DNA of 64,000 nucleotides, taken from NCBI GenBank assembly GCA_017437785.1, contig JAFRXH010000041.1, forward strand, positions 1 through 64,000. The letters are read 5' to 3'. Position numbers and translations under genes: made by a program. Origin of the DNA: Lachnospiraceae bacterium. GTDB taxonomy: Bacteria > Bacillota > Clostridia > Lachnospirales > Lachnospiraceae. Below the pieces are notes generated by a model. That model searched no databases. It saw only the letters and a program-made list of their open reading frames with translations, and was not told where the DNA came from. The stretch's first letter is position 1, and the number at the start of each line of letters is the position of its first letter. Of the stretch, positions 52,153 to 61,583 are shown piece by piece.

Positions 52153-53742
52153 ATGCGCTCTAAAGGAACTACTACAAGACTTCATAAGATACGCAGTGTT
52201 ACGCGTTTGAGGACGGCCATATTCATATGTGGCCTCTTCCTTTTGTTTATGCCGGATGTGCACTGGTGGGCGCCGGAAGGGGATAACCGTTTTACGGTAT
52301 TTTTAGACGGTGTGGCCATGGGCACCGTGGACGATCCGGCCAAGGCGGAGATGATCTACCGCGATGCGCGCCGTGAGCTGGAGGCTTCCAGAGAAGGCAT
52401 GGGATTTATGCAACTGCCGGAGCTGACCACTACGGGTGAAGAGCTGATCCGCGGTGAGATAGACAGGGAGGAAGATGTAAGACAGGCTGTCAAGGCGGCT
52501 ATTTCTTCCGAGCTGACAACGGGCTATTCCAAGGCCTATTCCATCAAGGTGGGAGAGACCATGGTAAACGTAGCCGGTGCGGACGAAGCTACCAAGCTGC
52601 TGCAGGAGACCATATCCGAATACGATCCTTCGGGAGAGTTTAAGGTGGATCTGGTGGCGGATCATTCCCGTGAGCTCAACGTACTGATACCAAGGGTTGG
52701 GCGCGCTGAGCAGGAAGAGGAAGAAAAGCCCGTGCTGGAGCTGGGCGGCGGCGCGGCTGTTACGGATGATGAGCAGAACTGGGATCTTGAAGAAGAAGAT
52801 ATAGGCTTCGATTCGTTTGACTACGGTATCGAGGAAATGGGCTTTTCCGAAAGCGTGGAGGTAGTAGAGGCGTACCTCCCCAGTGACGCGATAGAGGACT
52901 ACGAAGAAGCCAGAGGCCGGCTGACCGATCTGCAGGAGCTTAAGCAGGTATATAAAGTCAAATCGGGTGATACACTTTCAAAGATAGCCCTTGAAGTGGG
53001 GCTACCCCTTGATGAGATAATAGCCTTAAACGAGACTTTAGAGAACGAGAATTCCATAATCAACGTGGATCAGGAACTGCTGATAACGGTCCCGGAGCCG
53101 GAACTTTCGGTAGTGTGGACCGAGACCACCAGGGATGATGAGGTGTTCGACCTTCCGGTGGAGTATATCTACAACGACGAATGGTTTACCAATAAGTCGG
53201 TTACATTGCAGCAGCCTTCGGCCGGTTATCACGAGACGGTTTCGCTGATAACCAGGAAGAACGATGAGGAGATGGAACGCGAGGTTCTTTACGAGGAAGT
53301 GGGCGTAGAGGCAGTGGCCAAGGTGGTCGAGGTAGGAACGATGATACCGCCCACTTATATCAAGCCGCTTTCCGGCGGACGTATCTCTTCGGGCTTCGGC
53401 GGAAGAAGGTCGCCCTTTACCGGCGCAGCAAGCTCACATGCGGGTGTCGATATAGCAACGCCCACAGGTACTCCTATCTGGGCGTCCTCCGGCGGTACCG
53501 TGGTATGGGCAGGCTGGAACGGCGGTTACGGAAACCTGGTATCCATAAATCATCCCGACGGGCGTCAGACCAGATACGCCCATCTGAGTAAGGTATATGT
53601 TAGCGTAGGCCAGTATGTAAGCCAGGGGCAGGTGATCGCAGCCAGCGGTTCCACCGGCCAGAGTACGGGACCGCACCTGCATTTTGAGATGCGTATAGGC
53701 GGCGTGGCTTACAATCCTATGGATTACGTGAATCTATATTGA
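52153..53742 (+). CDS. M23 family endopeptidase with LysM and G5-like domains
   Basis: Extracytoplasmic zinc peptidase that cuts peptidoglycan cross-bridges. A basic N-terminus and one transmembrane or signal segment (TAIFICGLFLLFMPDVHWW) come first. Residues about 50-250 are a helical/acidic domain and about 275-320 a LysM (YKVKSGDTLSKIALEVGLPL). A G5-like domain lies at about 330-400, and the M23 (lysostaphin-like) domain at about 410-529 has ASSHAGVDIATPTGTPIWAS and GPHLHFEMRIGG, holding the zinc His/Asp and catalytic His residues. All catalytic motifs are intact. The HD-GYP gene starts just after its stop. Confidence 0.85.
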   Translation: MRSKGTTTRLHKIRSVTRLRTAIFICGLFLLFMPDVHWWAPEGDNRFTVFLDGVAMGTVDDPAKAEMIYRDARRELEASREGMGFMQLPELTTTGEELIRGEIDREEDVRQAVKAAISSELTTGYSKAYSIKVGETMVNVAGADEATKLLQETISEYDPSGEFKVDLVADHSRELNVLIPRVGRAEQEEEEKPVLELGGGAAVTDDEQNWDLEEEDIGFDSFDYGIEEMGFSESVEVVEAYLPSDAIEDYEEARGRLTDLQELKQVYKVKSGDTLSKIALEVGLPLDEIIALNETLENENSIINVDQELLITVPEPELSVVWTETTRDDEVFDLPVEYIYNDEWFTNKSVTLQQPSAGYHETVSLITRKNDEEMEREVLYEEVGVEAVAKVVEVGTMIPPTYIKPLSGGRISSGFGGRRSPFTGAASSHAGVDIATPTGTPIWASSGGTVVWAGWNGGYGNLVSINHPDGRQTRYAHLSKVYVSVGQYVSQGQVIAASGSTGQSTGPHLHFEMRIGGVAYNPMDYVNLY

Positions 53743-53753
53743 CAGAGGTGCTT

Positions 53754-54956
53754 ATGAAACACGTACGTACGGAAGTACTGCAGCCCGGCTTTGTCGTAGC
53801 CGGAGACATCATATCAAAGAATAAGCAGCTTATCTTTCCCAAAGGTTATGTGCTGACAGAAAAGGCGATAAGCAGGCTGATCAATGATTTTGGGATACGC
53901 GATATACGTATAGAGGATCCCGAAGGCATAGAGGTCGAGGAGATTAACGAGGAAGAATTCGACGCCGAAAATATGCCTGAGATAGATGCTTCCGTGATGG
54001 CCTTTGCCACAGATTCGCTGATGGAAACATTAACGAAACTGGATAAGGAGAATATAAGAGTAAATGCTCAGGAAGAGCCTTCACATTTTGAGAAGTTAAA
54101 GGCTTCGCAGGAGTTCCAGGCATTTAAGCAGTCCTTTGCAAAGAACGTTGAAGGCCTGCGCACCAATCTTAACGATATAGTCGAAAAGAACACCCCCATC
54201 AATGTCGATAATATGATAGGGGATACCATGCGCATCATAAGCGAGCAGGGCAATACCTTCGGCGTTTTTGATATGCTGCATAACATGCGTGACTTTGACG
54301 ACCTGACCTATGCGCACAGCATGAACGTGGCCATGATCTGCAACGTCTTTGCCAGATGGCTGGGCTTTGACGAGGAAAATGTCAAGATGGCTACCGCCTG
54401 CGGCATGATGCATGATATAGGCAAGTTAAAGATCCCCGACAGTATAATCAAAAAGCCCGGCAAGCTCACGGATGAGGAGTTTGCGCTGATCAAATCCCAT
54501 CCTATCGCCGGCTACAATATCTTAAAGAACCAGAACATCAGCGATCATATCAAGCTGTCGGCACTCGAGCATCATGAGAAGTGCGACGGCAGCGGCTATC
54601 CGATGAACCTTACCAGGGATAAGATAGACGGTTTTGCAAAGATAGTGGCCATAGCCGATGTCTACGATGCCATGACGGCAAACCGCGTTTACCGCGAAGG
54701 CTTATGCCCCTTCAAGGTAATAGAGATATTTGAGGAAGAGGGCCTGCAGAAATACGAGATAGCCTACATCATGAAATTCCTGGAAAACGTGGTAAATACC
54801 TATATCGATAACAGGGTCATGTTAAGTGACGGACGCATCGGAACGGTGCGCTGGATAAATAAACAACGCCTGTCAAAACCCATGCTGGAGATGACAGACG
54901 CTACATTCCTTGAGCTGGCCAAAGAGCCCGGACTCAGTATAGTAAAGATCCTTTAA
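53754..54956 (+). CDS. HD-GYP domain phosphodiesterase (c-di-GMP)
   Basis: Hydrolyses the second messenger c-di-GMP, which usually controls the switch between motility and attachment. The N-terminal DUF3391-like region (VLQPGFVVAGDIISKNKQLI, about 1-120) has no membrane segment. The HD-GYP domain (about 170-340) has AHSMNVAMICNVFARWLG, MHDIGKLKIPDSIIKKPG (HDxGK), LIKSHPIAGYNIL, HHEKCDGSGYP and IVAIADVYDAMT, all metal ligands being present. The ATG at 53754 is preferred to a TTG at 53739 because of AGAGGTG. It converges on murA, with 3 bp between stops. Confidence 0.87.
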   Translation: MKHVRTEVLQPGFVVAGDIISKNKQLIFPKGYVLTEKAISRLINDFGIRDIRIEDPEGIEVEEINEEEFDAENMPEIDASVMAFATDSLMETLTKLDKENIRVNAQEEPSHFEKLKASQEFQAFKQSFAKNVEGLRTNLNDIVEKNTPINVDNMIGDTMRIISEQGNTFGVFDMLHNMRDFDDLTYAHSMNVAMICNVFARWLGFDEENVKMATACGMMHDIGKLKIPDSIIKKPGKLTDEEFALIKSHPIAGYNILKNQNISDHIKLSALEHHEKCDGSGYPMNLTRDKIDGFAKIVAIADVYDAMTANRVYREGLCPFKVIEIFEEEGLQKYEIAYIMKFLENVVNTYIDNRVMLSDGRIGTVRWINKQRLSKPMLEMTDATFLELAKEPGLSIVKIL

Positions 54957-54959
54957 GTA

Positions 54960-56252
54960 TCAGGCCAGCTTCAGTCTGGCCTTTTGAAGTTCACGGTCGG
55001 TGCTGACTTTTTCGATCCTTGCACCCAGCCCTTTAAGCTTTAATTCGAAATCTTCATAACCGCGCTCTACAAAGCGTGTATCCTCGACTATGGTCTCGCC
55101 TTCGGCAGCAAGCGCTGCGATGACAAGGGCCGCACCTGCGCGCAGGTCGGGAGCGGTGATGCTGGCACCGTAATAGCGGTTGACGCCGGTGATGACAGCC
55201 ATATTGCCTTCTACCTTGATAGAGGCGCCCATGCGGATGAGCTCATCCACATATTTAAAACGGTTTTCGAATATACCCTCGGTAACTATGCTGGTGCCCT
55301 GTGCCAGACCCAGAGCCACGGTGATCTGCGGCTGCATATCGGTAGGGAAACCGGGGTAGGGCAGTGTCTTTACCTGGGTGGAAGTAAGCGGCTCCGGAGC
55401 GGAAACCCTTACTGCATCATCGTATTCGGTGATATGACATCCGATCTCGCAGAGCTTTGCGGTGATGCATTCCAGATGCCTGGGGATAACACCGCGTACC
55501 AGCACGTCGCCATGGCAGGCGGCGGAAGCCAGCATATAGGTTCCTGCTTCTATCTGATCGGGGATTATGGCGTAATCGGTGCCGTGGAGGCGCTCAACGC
55601 CTTTGATACGTATAACATCGGTCCCGGCACCCTTGATATTGGCACCGCAGCTGTTTAAGAAGTTTGCAAGGTCTACCACGTGGGGTTCCTTGGCAGCGTT
55701 CTCGATGATGGTCTTGCCTGCGGCCAGGGTGGAAGCCATCATGATATTGATGGTGGCACCTACCGAAACCTTATCCAGAAAGATATGATTACCGCGCAGC
55801 TCCTTAGCCTCGGCGCTGATGCAGCCGTGGATGATACGTACCTTCGCACCCAGCGCGGAAAATCCCTTGATATGCTGGTCGATAGCGCGCACGCCTATAT
55901 TGCAGCCACCGGGAAGCGGTACCTGCGCCTGTCTGTTCTTTCCCAGGAGTGCGCCCACAAGATAATAAGAAGCCCTTATGCGCTTTAAATATTCGTCGTT
56001 TATTATGTTGCTTTCTATTTTGGAACCGTCGATGATGACCGTATGTCTGTCGGGGCGCTCTATCTTAACGCCTATCTGCTCCATAGCGGTGAGCAGTACG
56101 TTCACATCGGTCACGGCGGGTACATTTTCAATGCGTACGGGGTCATTCGTCATTACTGCGGCTGCCAGTATAGCCAGAGCGGCATTCTTTGCTCCGCCGA
56201 TCTGTACCTCGCCCTGCAGATGAGGACCTCCCCAAATTGCATACCTGTCCAT
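54960..56252 (-). CDS. murA: UDP-N-acetylglucosamine 1-carboxyvinyltransferase MurA
   Basis: First committed step of peptidoglycan synthesis: enolpyruvyl transfer from PEP to UDP-GlcNAc. The 430 residues contain GGAKNAALAILAAAVMTNDP, PLPGGCNIGVRAIDQH with the catalytic, fosfomycin-reactive Cys, ATLAAGKTIIENAAKEPHVVD, YPGFPTDMQPQITVAL and PDLRAGAALVIAALAAEGET. Having Cys rather than Asp predicts fosfomycin sensitivity of the enzyme. A perfect promoter drives it, divergent from metK; GAGG precedes the ATG. Confidence 0.95.
   Translation of the reverse strand: MDRYAIWGGPHLQGEVQIGGAKNAALAILAAAVMTNDPVRIENVPAVTDVNVLLTAMEQIGVKIERPDRHTVIIDGSKIESNIINDEYLKRIRASYYLVGALLGKNRQAQVPLPGGCNIGVRAIDQHIKGFSALGAKVRIIHGCISAEAKELRGNHIFLDKVSVGATINIMMASTLAAGKTIIENAAKEPHVVDLANFLNSCGANIKGAGTDVIRIKGVERLHGTDYAIIPDQIEAGTYMLASAACHGDVLVRGVIPRHLECITAKLCEIGCHITEYDDAVRVSAPEPLTSTQVKTLPYPGFPTDMQPQITVALGLAQGTSIVTEGIFENRFKYVDELIRMGASIKVEGNMAVITGVNRYYGASITAPDLRAGAALVIAALAAEGETIVEDTRFVERGYEDFELKLKGLGARIEKVSTDRELQKARLKLA
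54962..54985 (+). terminator. Terminator of the HD-GYP gene inside the end of murA
   Basis: AGGCCAG (54962-54968) pairs with CTGGCCT (54976-54982), followed by TTT. The stem lies within the last ten codons of the convergent murA gene. Confidence 0.6.
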
Positions 56253-56282
56253 AACTAACCTCAGTTCGATTTAATCTCAGTA

Positions 56283-56311
56283 ATTATAATGCACTTGCCC
56301 CCAATTGTCAA
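56283..56311 (-). promoter_or_regulatory. Consensus sigma-A promoter of murA
   Basis: On the minus strand, TTGACA (56311-56306), 17 nt, TATAAT (56288-56283): all twelve consensus bases are matched. The -35 is 19 bp from the divergent metK -35. Confidence 0.88.
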
Positions 56312-56330
56312 AATTTTTTTTCGATATCTA

Positions 56331-56359
56331 TTGACAGTAACCTATATATAGAGTATTCT
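56331..56359 (+). promoter_or_regulatory. Sigma-A promoter of metK
   Basis: TTGACA (56331-56336), 17 nt, TATTCT (56354-56359). The predicted start, about 56366, lies about 20 nt before the riboswitch. Confidence 0.75.
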
Positions 56360-56387
56360 GTCACTGCAAACACAATATTGAGAAGTT

Positions 56388-56546
56388 CTCTTATTCAGAG
56401 TGGTGGAGGTACATAGGACCTGTGAAGCCACGGCAACCCCTTGGACACAAGGAAGGTGCCAACCTGAGCGATAAGGCAGCGATGTCTTCGAACAATAAGA
56501 GGATCAGTTAGGTATGATCCGCTTATGTTTAAATAGGCGGTTTTTT
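56388..56546 (+). promoter_or_regulatory. SAM-I (S-box) riboswitch with terminator
   Basis: The S-box core is clear: P1 strand CTCTTATT (56388), GGTGGAGG, GTGAAGCCACGGCAACC, AAGGTGCCAACCTGAGCGA and the closing AATAAGAG (56494-56501). The expression platform has mutually exclusive stems. The antiterminator pairs ATAAG-A-GGATC (56495-56505) with GATCC-G-CTTAT (56516-56526). The terminator pairs CCGCTTAT (56519-56526) with ATAGGCGG (56533-56540), followed by six T. SAM binding holds P1, frees the terminator and stops metK transcription. Confidence 0.95.
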
Positions 56547-56604
56547 ATTACTATATTTGATCCCTTACATGGGGAACTTCACCAGCCTTTTACAGGAGGA
56601 AGTA

Positions 56605-57792
56605 ATGGAAAAAATCTTATTCACATCCGAGTCGGTGACGGAAGGACATCCCGACAAGATCTGCGACAACATCTCCGATGCCGTGCTTGACGCGCTGATG
56701 GAGCAGGATCCCATGAGCCGTGTAGCCTGCGAGACAGCCATCACTACCGGTCTGGTACTGGTAATGGGCGAGATCACCACCAAGGCTAACGTGGATATCC
56801 AGAAGATCGTGCGCGAGACCATCAGGGAGATCGGCTACGACGATTCGTCCAAAGGCTTTGACTGCGATACCTGCGGCGTGATCGTTGCACTGGACAAGCA
56901 GAGCGCCGATATCGCCATGGGCGTTGACAAGGCTCTGGAAGCCAAGGAAAACAAGATGAGCGACGAGCAGATCGAAGCTATAGGCGCCGGCGACCAGGGT
57001 ATGATGTTCGGCTTTGCCACCAACGAGACAAAGGAGTTCATGCCTTATCCCATCTCCCTGGCCCACAAGCTCACCAGACAGCTTACAAAGGTACGTAAGG
57101 ACGGCACGCTTTCCTATCTGCGTCCCGACGGCAAGAGCCAGGTATCCGTTGAGTATGATGAGAACGGCAAGGCAAAGAGACTTGAGGCAGTGGTTATCTC
57201 CACACAGCACGCTGCCGATGTTACCCAGGAACAGATCCACGAAGACATTAAGAAGTATGTGCTCGATCCCGTGCTGCCCGCAGACATGGTAGATGCAGAC
57301 ACCAAGATATTCATCAACCCCACGGGACGTTTCGTTATAGGCGGCCCCAACGGCGATTCCGGTCTTACCGGCCGTAAGATCATAGTAGACACCTACGGCG
57401 GATATGCACGTCACGGCGGCGGCGCATTCTCCGGCAAGGACTGCACCAAGGTCGACAGGAGCGCTGCATACGCTGCACGCTACGTAGCAAAGAACATCGT
57501 GGCAGCAGGCCTGGCAGATAAGTGTGAGATACAGCTTTCCTATGCTATAGGCGTGGCACAGCCCACTTCCGTACGCGTGGATACCTTCGGCACCGGCAAG
57601 CTGCCCGAGACAAAGATCCTGGAGATCATCCGCGAGAACTTCGACCTGCGTCCCGCAGGCATCATCAAGATGCTCGACCTGCGCAGGCCCATCTACAAGC
57701 CTACTGCAGCATACGGCCACTTCGGCCGCGACGACGTAAGCCTCCCCTGGGAAGCTACCGATAAGGCAGAGATGCTGAAGAAATATCTGTAA
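56605..57792 (+). CDS. metK: S-adenosylmethionine synthetase MetK
   Basis: Makes SAM from methionine and ATP. The 395 residues carry the SAM synthetase signatures: [17 protein letters not shown] at the N-terminus, [12 protein letters not shown], the P-loop-like [19 protein letters not shown], and [13 protein letters not shown] near the end. The ATG at 56605 follows AGGAGG; upstream in-frame ATGs (56557, 56569) lie between the riboswitch terminator and the ribosome binding site. Controlled by the SAM-I riboswitch just upstream, giving feedback by its product. Confidence 0.97.
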   Translation: MEKILFTSESVTEGHPDKICDNISDAVLDALMEQDPMSRVACETAITTGLVLVMGEITTKANVDIQKIVRETIREIGYDDSSKGFDCDTCGVIVALDKQSADIAMGVDKALEAKENKMSDEQIEAIGAGDQGMMFGFATNETKEFMPYPISLAHKLTRQLTKVRKDGTLSYLRPDGKSQVSVEYDENGKAKRLEAVVISTQHAADVTQEQIHEDIKKYVLDPVLPADMVDADTKIFINPTGRFVIGGPNGDSGLTGRKIIVDTYGGYARHGGGAFSGKDCTKVDRSAAYAARYVAKNIVAAGLADKCEIQLSYAIGVAQPTSVRVDTFGTGKLPETKILEIIRENFDLRPAGIIKMLDLRRPIYKPTAAYGHFGRDDVSLPWEATDKAEMLKKYL

Positions 57793-57822
57793 ATTGTTCC
57801 AAAAAACTACATAATTTATCTT

Positions 57823-57862
57823 AAAAGGGAAGGCCCGTCACTTGCACGCGCCCTCCCTTTTT
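57823..57862 (+). terminator. Rho-independent terminator of metK
   Basis: AAAAGGGAAGGC pairs with GCCCTCCCTTTT (one mismatch), followed by T. Its right arm and T-run form the spacer of the dnaE promoter. Confidence 0.8.
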
Positions 57863-57870
57863 GGTATAAT
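57842..57870 (+). promoter_or_regulatory. Promoter of dnaE embedded in the metK terminator
   Basis: TTGCAC (57842-57847), 17 nt ending in TGG, TATAAT (57865-57870). The -35 is in the terminator loop and the spacer is its descending arm. Confidence 0.75.
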
Positions 57871-57908
57871 ACAGAAAGTATGTTCGATACCCATGGAGGG
57901 CCGCATTT

Positions 57909-60900
57909 ATGTCATTCGTTCACCTGCATACACATACGGAATACAGCCTTTTGGACGGTTCCAATAAGATAAAGGAATATGTAAAGCGCGTTAAGGCGCT
58001 GGGGATGGAGGCTGCGGCCATTACCGACCATGGCGTGATGTACGGTGTGGTGGATTTCTATGAAGCGGCCAAGGCGGAAGGGATCAAGCCCATCCTGGGC
58101 TGTGAGGTATATGTGGCACCGGGCTCGCGCTTTGACAAGGAGTTAAGCGGCGGTGAGGAGCGCTATAACCATCTGATCCTTCTGGCAGAGAACCAAAAAG
58201 GTTATCACAACCTTATGAAGATAGTCTCCATTGGCTTTACCGAGGGCTTTTATTACAAGCCGCGTGTGGATAAGGAAGTGCTATCGCGCTACCACGAAGG
58301 GCTTATCTGTCTGTCGGCGTGCCTGGCAGGATCGCTGCCCAGGATGATACAGCGGGGGCAGCTCGCGGATGCCAGGGCGGAGGCGCAGTGGTTTAAGGAT
58401 ACCTTCGGCGCGGGCAATTATTTCCTGGAGCTTCAGGATCACGGGATACCGGCACAGCGCCTGGTAAACATGGAACTGATGACCATCAGCAGGGAGCTGG
58501 ACATACCGCTGGTGGCAACCAACGACTGCCACTATACCTATGCGGAGGATGCGCAGTCGCATGATGTGCTGCTCTGTATCCAGACCCAGGCAAAGGTCAG
58601 CGACGAGAACCGCATGCGCTATGAGGGCGGGCAGTTCTATGTAAAGAGCGAGGAAGAGATGCGCGCTCTTTTCCCTTATGCCCCCGATGCACTGGAAAAC
58701 ACTGCAGAGATAGCAAAGCGCTGCAACGTGGATATAATATTCGGCGAGAGCAAGCTCCCGCATTTTGAGGTGCCTGAAGGTTACGATCCCTGGAGCTATT
58801 TAAACTTCCTGTGTGATAAGGGCTTAAAGGAACGTTATCATATAGGTGAGGATGCCTATGATCTGCCTGAGCAGATTAAAGATATCACTGTAGTGGAGAA
58901 GGCACCGGGCTACTCGGAAGAGGAGCTCAGGGCCCGTCTTGATTACGAGCTTTCGGTCATAAAGGAAATGGGCTTTGTGGACTATTTCCTTATCGTGTGG
59001 GACTTCATCAATTATGCTAAGCAGCACGGTATACCCGTGGGACCCGGCCGTGGCAGCGCAGCCGGCAGCATAGTATCTTATTGTCTTAAGATAACTGATA
59101 TAGACCCTATCCGTTACTCCCTGCTCTTTGAGCGTTTCCTTAATCCGGAGCGTGTATCCATGCCCGATATAGACGTGGACTTCGGGCCGGAACGCCGTCA
59201 GGAAGTCATCGATTACGTAAGTGACAAATACGGCCGTGAGAAGGTGGTGCAGATAGTGACCTTCGGTACCCTTCAGGCAAGGGGCGTCATCAGGGACGTC
59301 GGCAGGGCCATGGATATCTCTTATGCCCGCTGCGACATGCTGGCAAAGATGGTCCCCGCAGAGCTGGGCATGACGCTTAAAAAAGCACTGGAGATGAATC
59401 CCGACTTAAAGGGCCAGTACGATAATGATGAAGAGGTAAAGAGCCTTATCGATACCTGCATGAAGCTGGAGGGCCTGCCCAGGCATACCTCCATGCATGC
59501 GGCGGGAGTGGTCATCTGCCCCGATGCGGCGGATGAATTCGTGCCCTTAAGCCGCAGCGGTGCGGACGGCCCCGTCACCACGCAGTTTACGATGACCACA
59601 CTTGAGAGGCTGGGCCTTCTTAAGATGGACTTTCTGGGGCTGCGCAACCTCGAAGTGATACAGAATGCCGTAGAGAACATAAAGAAGAGTACGGGCAGGG
59701 ATATTGACGTATCCGCTCTTGATTATAACGATCCCAAGGTATTTTCCTACATCAGCACCGGAAAGTGCGAGGGCATATTCCAGCTGGAGAGCAGCGGCAT
59801 GAAAAACTTCATGAAGGAGCTTAAGCCCGGCAGTCTTGAGGATATCATAGCCGGTATCTCGCTCTACCGCCCGGGCCCTATGGAAATGATCCCCCAGTAT
59901 ATAAGGAATAAGGAGGATCCGGATGCCGTATCTTACGCCTGCAAAGAGCTGGAGAGCATCTTATCGCCCACCTACGGCTGCATAGTATATCAGGAGCAGG
60001 TAATGCAGATAGTGCGTGAGCTGGCGGGTTATACCCTGGGCCGTTCCGATAACGTGCGCCGCGCGATGAGCAAGAAAAAGCAGTCCGTCATGGAATACGA
60101 GCGCGAGATCTTCGTTGACGGAAACGCAAAAGAAGTGGAGGCGGCAAAGGCGGAGGGCAAGCCGAAGGAGCAGTGGCCCCGCGAGGTGCCGGGCTGTGTA
60201 AAGAAGGGTATCGACAGGAATGTGGCCGAAGGCGTCTATGATATGATGATAGACTTTGCAAAGTACGGCTTCAACAAATCCCATGCAGCCTGCTATGCGG
60301 TCGTGGCTTATCAGACGGCGTGGCTCAAGGTCTATTATCCTAAGGAATACATGGCAGCCCTTATGACCTCCGTGATACAGTTTTCCGGAAAAGTGGCGGC
60401 CTATAACCAGATCGCCAGGCAGATGGGGCTCAAACTGATGCCGCCCGATATCAATAGAGGAGACGTGGGATTTTCCGTATCGGAAGACGGCATACTCTAT
60501 GCCCTTACGGCTATAAAAGGCGTAGGGCACAACGTTATACAGCAGATAGTGGATGAAAGGGAAAAACACGGCCTCTACAGCGACTTAAACGATTTTGTTG
60601 AGCGTGTGGCCGGGCTTGATATAAATAAGCGCGCGGTGGAGAATATGATACAGGCCGGAGCTTTTGACTGCTTCGGGCACAGCCGCAAGGCGCTGATGGG
60701 CGTGTACCAGCAGATGATGGAACAGGCGGCAAAGAAGATCAAGCAGTCCATGAGCGGGCAGATGAGCCTCTTTGATATCGCCTCCGACGAGGATAAGGAG
60801 AGCTTCCGCGTAAAGATACCCGTAAACATGGGCGAGTATCCGCGTGATATGCTGCTGGCGTTCGAAAAGGAGATGCTGGGTATTTACGTAAGCGGGCATC

Positions 60901-61523
60901 CGCTGGAGGAATACAGCGGGCTGTGGGATAAGGTTATCAGCAATAACACGGCGGATCTGATGCTCAATATTTCGGAAGACGGTCAGGCCGTAGACGAGAT
61001 GAACGTGACCGACGGGGAGAAGATCACCTTAGGCGGCATGGTCGAGAACGTGAACGTCAAGTATACGAAGAAGGGCGATGCCATGGCCTTTGTGACCCTT
61101 GAGGACATGGTGGGACAGGCAGAGGTGATAGTATTTCCCAAGATCTATAAGCAGTTCTCGCGGGTGCTGGGTGAGGGCAGCAGGATAATGGTCAGCGGGC
61201 GCGTAAGCCTTGAGGAGGATAAGGACGGCAAGCTGATATCCGACGCCATATATCCGTTCGAAGATATCCCCGCAACCCTGTGGCTGCAGTTTAAGGACGA
61301 GGCGGCAAAGAATGAGCTGTGGGAAAAGATCGACGAAGCATTCAGGCAAAACGACGGAACGGACGGCGTTAAGCTGTATTATACCGATACTAAGAAGGTA
61401 GAGGAACTGCCGCATAATATTTCGGTACATGCGGGGCTTGAGCTGAGGGAGGCACTTGAGGCGCTGATAGGCAGCGATAATGTGCGGGTGACCTACAGGA
61501 TGCCCTCAGTTAAAAGATATTGA
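57909..61523 (+). CDS. dnaE: DNA polymerase III alpha subunit DnaE
   Basis: Replicative polymerase of the DnaE class. The 1204 residues show the PHP domain (VHLHTHTEYSLLDGSNK), GPGRGSAAGSIVSYCLKITD, the catalytic Asp pair in SMPDIDVDFGPERR, IYQEQVMQIVRELAGYTLG, the HhH region and the C-terminal OB fold (VTLEDMVGQAEVIVFPKIY). GGAGGG precedes the ATG at 57909. In Clostridia DnaE works together with PolC, which is not in this window. Confidence 0.96.
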   Translation: MSFVHLHTHTEYSLLDGSNKIKEYVKRVKALGMEAAAITDHGVMYGVVDFYEAAKAEGIKPILGCEVYVAPGSRFDKELSGGEERYNHLILLAENQKGYHNLMKIVSIGFTEGFYYKPRVDKEVLSRYHEGLICLSACLAGSLPRMIQRGQLADARAEAQWFKDTFGAGNYFLELQDHGIPAQRLVNMELMTISRELDIPLVATNDCHYTYAEDAQSHDVLLCIQTQAKVSDENRMRYEGGQFYVKSEEEMRALFPYAPDALENTAEIAKRCNVDIIFGESKLPHFEVPEGYDPWSYLNFLCDKGLKERYHIGEDAYDLPEQIKDITVVEKAPGYSEEELRARLDYELSVIKEMGFVDYFLIVWDFINYAKQHGIPVGPGRGSAAGSIVSYCLKITDIDPIRYSLLFERFLNPERVSMPDIDVDFGPERRQEVIDYVSDKYGREKVVQIVTFGTLQARGVIRDVGRAMDISYARCDMLAKMVPAELGMTLKKALEMNPDLKGQYDNDEEVKSLIDTCMKLEGLPRHTSMHAAGVVICPDAADEFVPLSRSGADGPVTTQFTMTTLERLGLLKMDFLGLRNLEVIQNAVENIKKSTGRDIDVSALDYNDPKVFSYISTGKCEGIFQLESSGMKNFMKELKPGSLEDIIAGISLYRPGPMEMIPQYIRNKEDPDAVSYACKELESILSPTYGCIVYQEQVMQIVRELAGYTLGRSDNVRRAMSKKKQSVMEYEREIFVDGNAKEVEAAKAEGKPKEQWPREVPGCVKKGIDRNVAEGVYDMMIDFAKYGFNKSHAACYAVVAYQTAWLKVYYPKEYMAALMTSVIQFSGKVAAYNQIARQMGLKLMPPDINRGDVGFSVSEDGILYALTAIKGVGHNVIQQIVDEREKHGLYSDLNDFVERVAGLDINKRAVENMIQAGAFDCFGHSRKALMGVYQQMMEQAAKKIKQSMSGQMSLFDIASDEDKESFRVKIPVNMGEYPRDMLLAFEKEMLGIYVSGHPLEEYSGLWDKVISNNTADLMLNISEDGQAVDEMNVTDGEKITLGGMVENVNVKYTKKGDAMAFVTLEDMVGQAEVIVFPKIYKQFSRVLGEGSRIMVSGRVSLEEDKDGKLISDAIYPFEDIPATLWLQFKDEAAKNELWEKIDEAFRQNDGTDGVKLYYTDTKKVEELPHNISVHAGLELREALEALIGSDNVRVTYRMPSVKRY

Positions 61524-61583
61524 AAAACTGCATAAAAAAGAATAAAATATGCGGAGATATATTTATGTTCGGGAGGCAGGAAC

